Source: Candidatus Fermentibacterota bacterium (lineage in GTDB: Bacteria; JAFGKV01). From it: a DNA stretch of 6,941 nucleotides. The notes under the pieces were generated by a model. The model ran no database searches. It had not been told where the DNA came from and saw only the letters and a program-made list of their open reading frames with translations. The position numbers were made by a program, and so were the translations under genes. The stretch spans positions 1 to 6,941 of the forward strand of contig JAFGKV010000034.1 of the NCBI GenBank assembly GCA_016928395.1, read 5' to 3'. Numbering within the stretch: the stretch's first letter is position 1; the number at the start of each line of letters is the position of its first letter. This document shows, piece by piece, positions 5,829 to 6,941 of the stretch.

Positions 5829-6637
5829 ACGAGTATGTGCGGTCCAACCGAGACCTGTGGGACGAGTTGACGGTGATCAATGCGGCCAGCGAGTTCTACG
5901 ATGTGCCCGGTTTCATGGGAGGGACCTCGACCTTGCTTCCACTGGAAGTCGAGGAGCTCGGAGACGTCACGGGGAAGTCGCTGCTTCACCTCCAGTGCCA
6001 TTTCGGCCTTGATACCCTTTCGTGGGCCCGCCGCGGCGCCGTGGTGACGGGGGTCGATTTCTCGCACAGAGCGATTGACCTCGCGATTCGCATCGCCCGT
6101 GAGGTGGGCATCGATGCCCGGTTCGTGTGCAGCGACCTGTATGATGCGCCGGCCGTGCTGCAGGGCGCCTTCGATGTTGTGTTCACCTCTGCGGGGGTCT
6201 TGTGCTGGCTTCCGGATCTGGCCGAGTGGGCGAAGGTGGTGGCTCATTTCGTGCGCCCCGGCGGGTTGTTCTACCTCCGGGAGTTTCATCCTCTTGCCGG
6301 GATGTTCGACGATACCATCGGTTCGGGGCCTCCGCAGTTGCGACATCCCTACTTCCCCCAAGACGCGCCGCTGAGATTCGAGCCCGATGGCTCCTATGCC
6401 GATCCCAGTGCCGTCGTGACGGCTCCGAGCCACGAGTGGCCCCACAGTCTTTCGGAGATCGTGAGCTTTCTGATTGACGCCGGGCTCACGGTCGAGTTTC
6501 TGCACGAGTTCCCGTTCACGACCTACCGTTCCCACGGCTTCCTTCAGCAAGACCCAGACGGGTTGTGGCGCTACCCCGGCCTGCCCAGTGGTCTTCCCCT
6601 GATGTTCTCTGTGCGGGGGATCAAAACCTCGAGATAG
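5825..6637 (+). CDS. Class I SAM-dependent methyltransferase
   Basis: This 270-residue soluble protein has a Rossmann-type methyltransferase core. Motif I is LLHLQCHFGLDTLSWA (residues about 53-68), a glycine-poor version of the SAM-binding loop seen in a known subfamily that begins with a YxxxNxxxWD-type segment; here the start is YVRSNRDLWDEL. Motif II is VVTGVDFS (73-80), with D78 the expected ribose-binding acidic residue. A motif III-like segment RFVCSDLYD (99-107) follows, then FDVVFTSAGVLCWLPD (116-131) and RPGGLFYLREFHP (144-156). The last third carries HEWPHSLSEI and a C-terminal FTTYRSHGF region that may help bind the substrate, which is unknown. The ATG at 5825 has AGAGGG 8 nt upstream and overlaps the stop of the upstream gene. 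A TTG at 5804 is less likely. Confidence 0.92.
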   Translation: MNEYVRSNRDLWDELTVINAASEFYDVPGFMGGTSTLLPLEVEELGDVTGKSLLHLQCHFGLDTLSWARRGAVVTGVDFSHRAIDLAIRIAREVGIDARFVCSDLYDAPAVLQGAFDVVFTSAGVLCWLPDLAEWAKVVAHFVRPGGLFYLREFHPLAGMFDDTIGSGPPQLRHPYFPQDAPLRFEPDGSYADPSAVVTAPSHEWPHSLSEIVSFLIDAGLTVEFLHEFPFTTYRSHGFLQQDPDGLWRYPGLPSGLPLMFSVRGIKTSR

Positions 6638-6844
6638 CCTCCCTCTCGTTTCGCTGGCGACCAGACCCGGAAGGATGCACACACCCTCCCACGACTAGCG
6701 TGTCTCGTCGCCAGGGCGTGCACCGCAGCCATTGAGGTTCATCACGAGCCCCGCGCCCAGGGTGTGACTCGTCGGCACGGAGCGATTCTTGCACTACTAT
6801 CTCGTCACGACGAAACTACTTCGTCGACACACAAGGAGTAGTGT
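6638..6844. other. Intergenic leader between methyltransferase and partial gene
   Basis: I see no gene here. CTGGCGAC (6654-6661) and GTCGCCAG (6707-6714) are 8-bp inverted repeats separated by 45 nt. TCGTC occurs several times (about 6705, 6768, 6802 and 6821). No T-tract follows the methyltransferase, so its transcript end is not visible. Confidence 0.5.
6808..6826. promoter_or_regulatory. Leader hairpin/dyad before the partial right-end gene
   Basis: CGACGAA (6808-6814) and TTCGTCG (6820-6826) form a perfect 7-bp stem around ACTAC, 6 nt before the AAGGAG ribosome site. An overlapping dyad, TCGTC-AC-GACGA (6802-6813), shares the left arm. This could be an operator or an mRNA leader structure. 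No matching promoter elements could be defined with confidence. Confidence 0.4.
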
Positions 6845-6941
6845 ATGCGATACATATCCCGGATATTTCATGAGGGGTTGGGATCGGGGGTAAAAGAGGG
6901 GTGGAGCCTGGCCAGACGAGACCGAGCCGCGATCGCCTCTC
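6845..6941 (+). CDS. Partial gene at the right edge, unidentified
   Basis: An ATG at 6845 is preceded by a strong AAGGAG (6833-6838) with a 6-nt spacer and opens a frame that continues off the window for 32 codons. The visible peptide starts MRYISRIFHEGLGSGVKEGW and continues with a basic SLARRDRAAIAS. A short basic, amphipathic N-terminus of this type often precedes the first membrane helix of a cytoplasmic-membrane protein such as a permease subunit, but no hydrophobic segment has yet appeared, so no function is assigned. It may or may not be co-transcribed with the methyltransferase, whose stop is about 200 nt upstream. Confidence 0.65.
   Translation, partial: MRYISRIFHEGLGSGVKEGWSLARRDRAAIAS

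Noticed and set aside
5768-6682. Long minus-strand open frame (304 codons) opposite the methyltransferase
   Set aside because: The plus strand encodes a clear methyltransferase with a ribosome site and a coupled upstream gene; the antisense translation is Arg/Gly/His-rich without any family motif.
6654-6714. 8-bp inverted repeats CTGGCGAC/GTCGCCAG as a terminator
   Set aside because: The 45-nt gap and lack of a T-tract make an intrinsic terminator unlikely.

Overview
This is a GC-rich window from what looks like a Gram-negative bacterium. The evidence is a beta-barrel outer-membrane protein with a C-terminal Phe, a lipoprotein signal, and a dockerin/cohesin pair beside an ECF sigma factor. 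That combination, together with the low-complexity repeats at the left edge, recalls Planctomycetota, Hydrogenedentota or related uncultured phyla. The taxonomic placement comes from memory of gene content and is low confidence.

Layout. Positions 1-185 are a mosaic of three short-repeat families (CGGCAGT, ATTCAGAAT and TTCCATC-type). Positions 186-679 hold no convincing gene, but they contain a long-stem hairpin (296-323) and a 16-bp perfect palindrome (633-648) just past the end of a minus-strand operon. Positions 680-4174 are a compact four-gene minus-strand operon, in transcription order: an ECF sigma factor (4174-3626), a single-pass membrane protein with an extracytoplasmic dockerin (3550-3131), an exported cohesin-like protein (3123-2644), and a VIT/von Willebrand A lipoprotein (2647-680). 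The last three are separated by 7 nt and by an ATGA overlap. On the plus strand, read divergently, lie a TorF/Gcw_chp-like outer-membrane protein (4445-5149), a gene-poor spacer (5150-5444), a coupled pair consisting of a His-rich DUF1841-like protein and a class I SAM methyltransferase (5445-6637, ATGA overlap), and the first 32 codons of an unidentified gene (6845 to the end).

How the genes may work together. The sigma-dockerin-cohesin-VIT/vWA cluster is the most interesting part. Dockerin and cohesin are the two halves of a calcium-dependent adhesion pair best known from cellulosomes. Here no glycoside hydrolase is present, the dockerin sits on a membrane helix with a short cytoplasmic tail next to a sigma factor, and the partner operon genes encode an exported cohesin-like protein and a surface-type metal-binding (MIDAS) lipoprotein. 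I infer an envelope-sensing or envelope-assembly system in which the dockerin protein may act as a non-classical regulator of the sigma factor. The gene order, domains and motifs are visible in the sequence. The interactions and the regulatory role are not.
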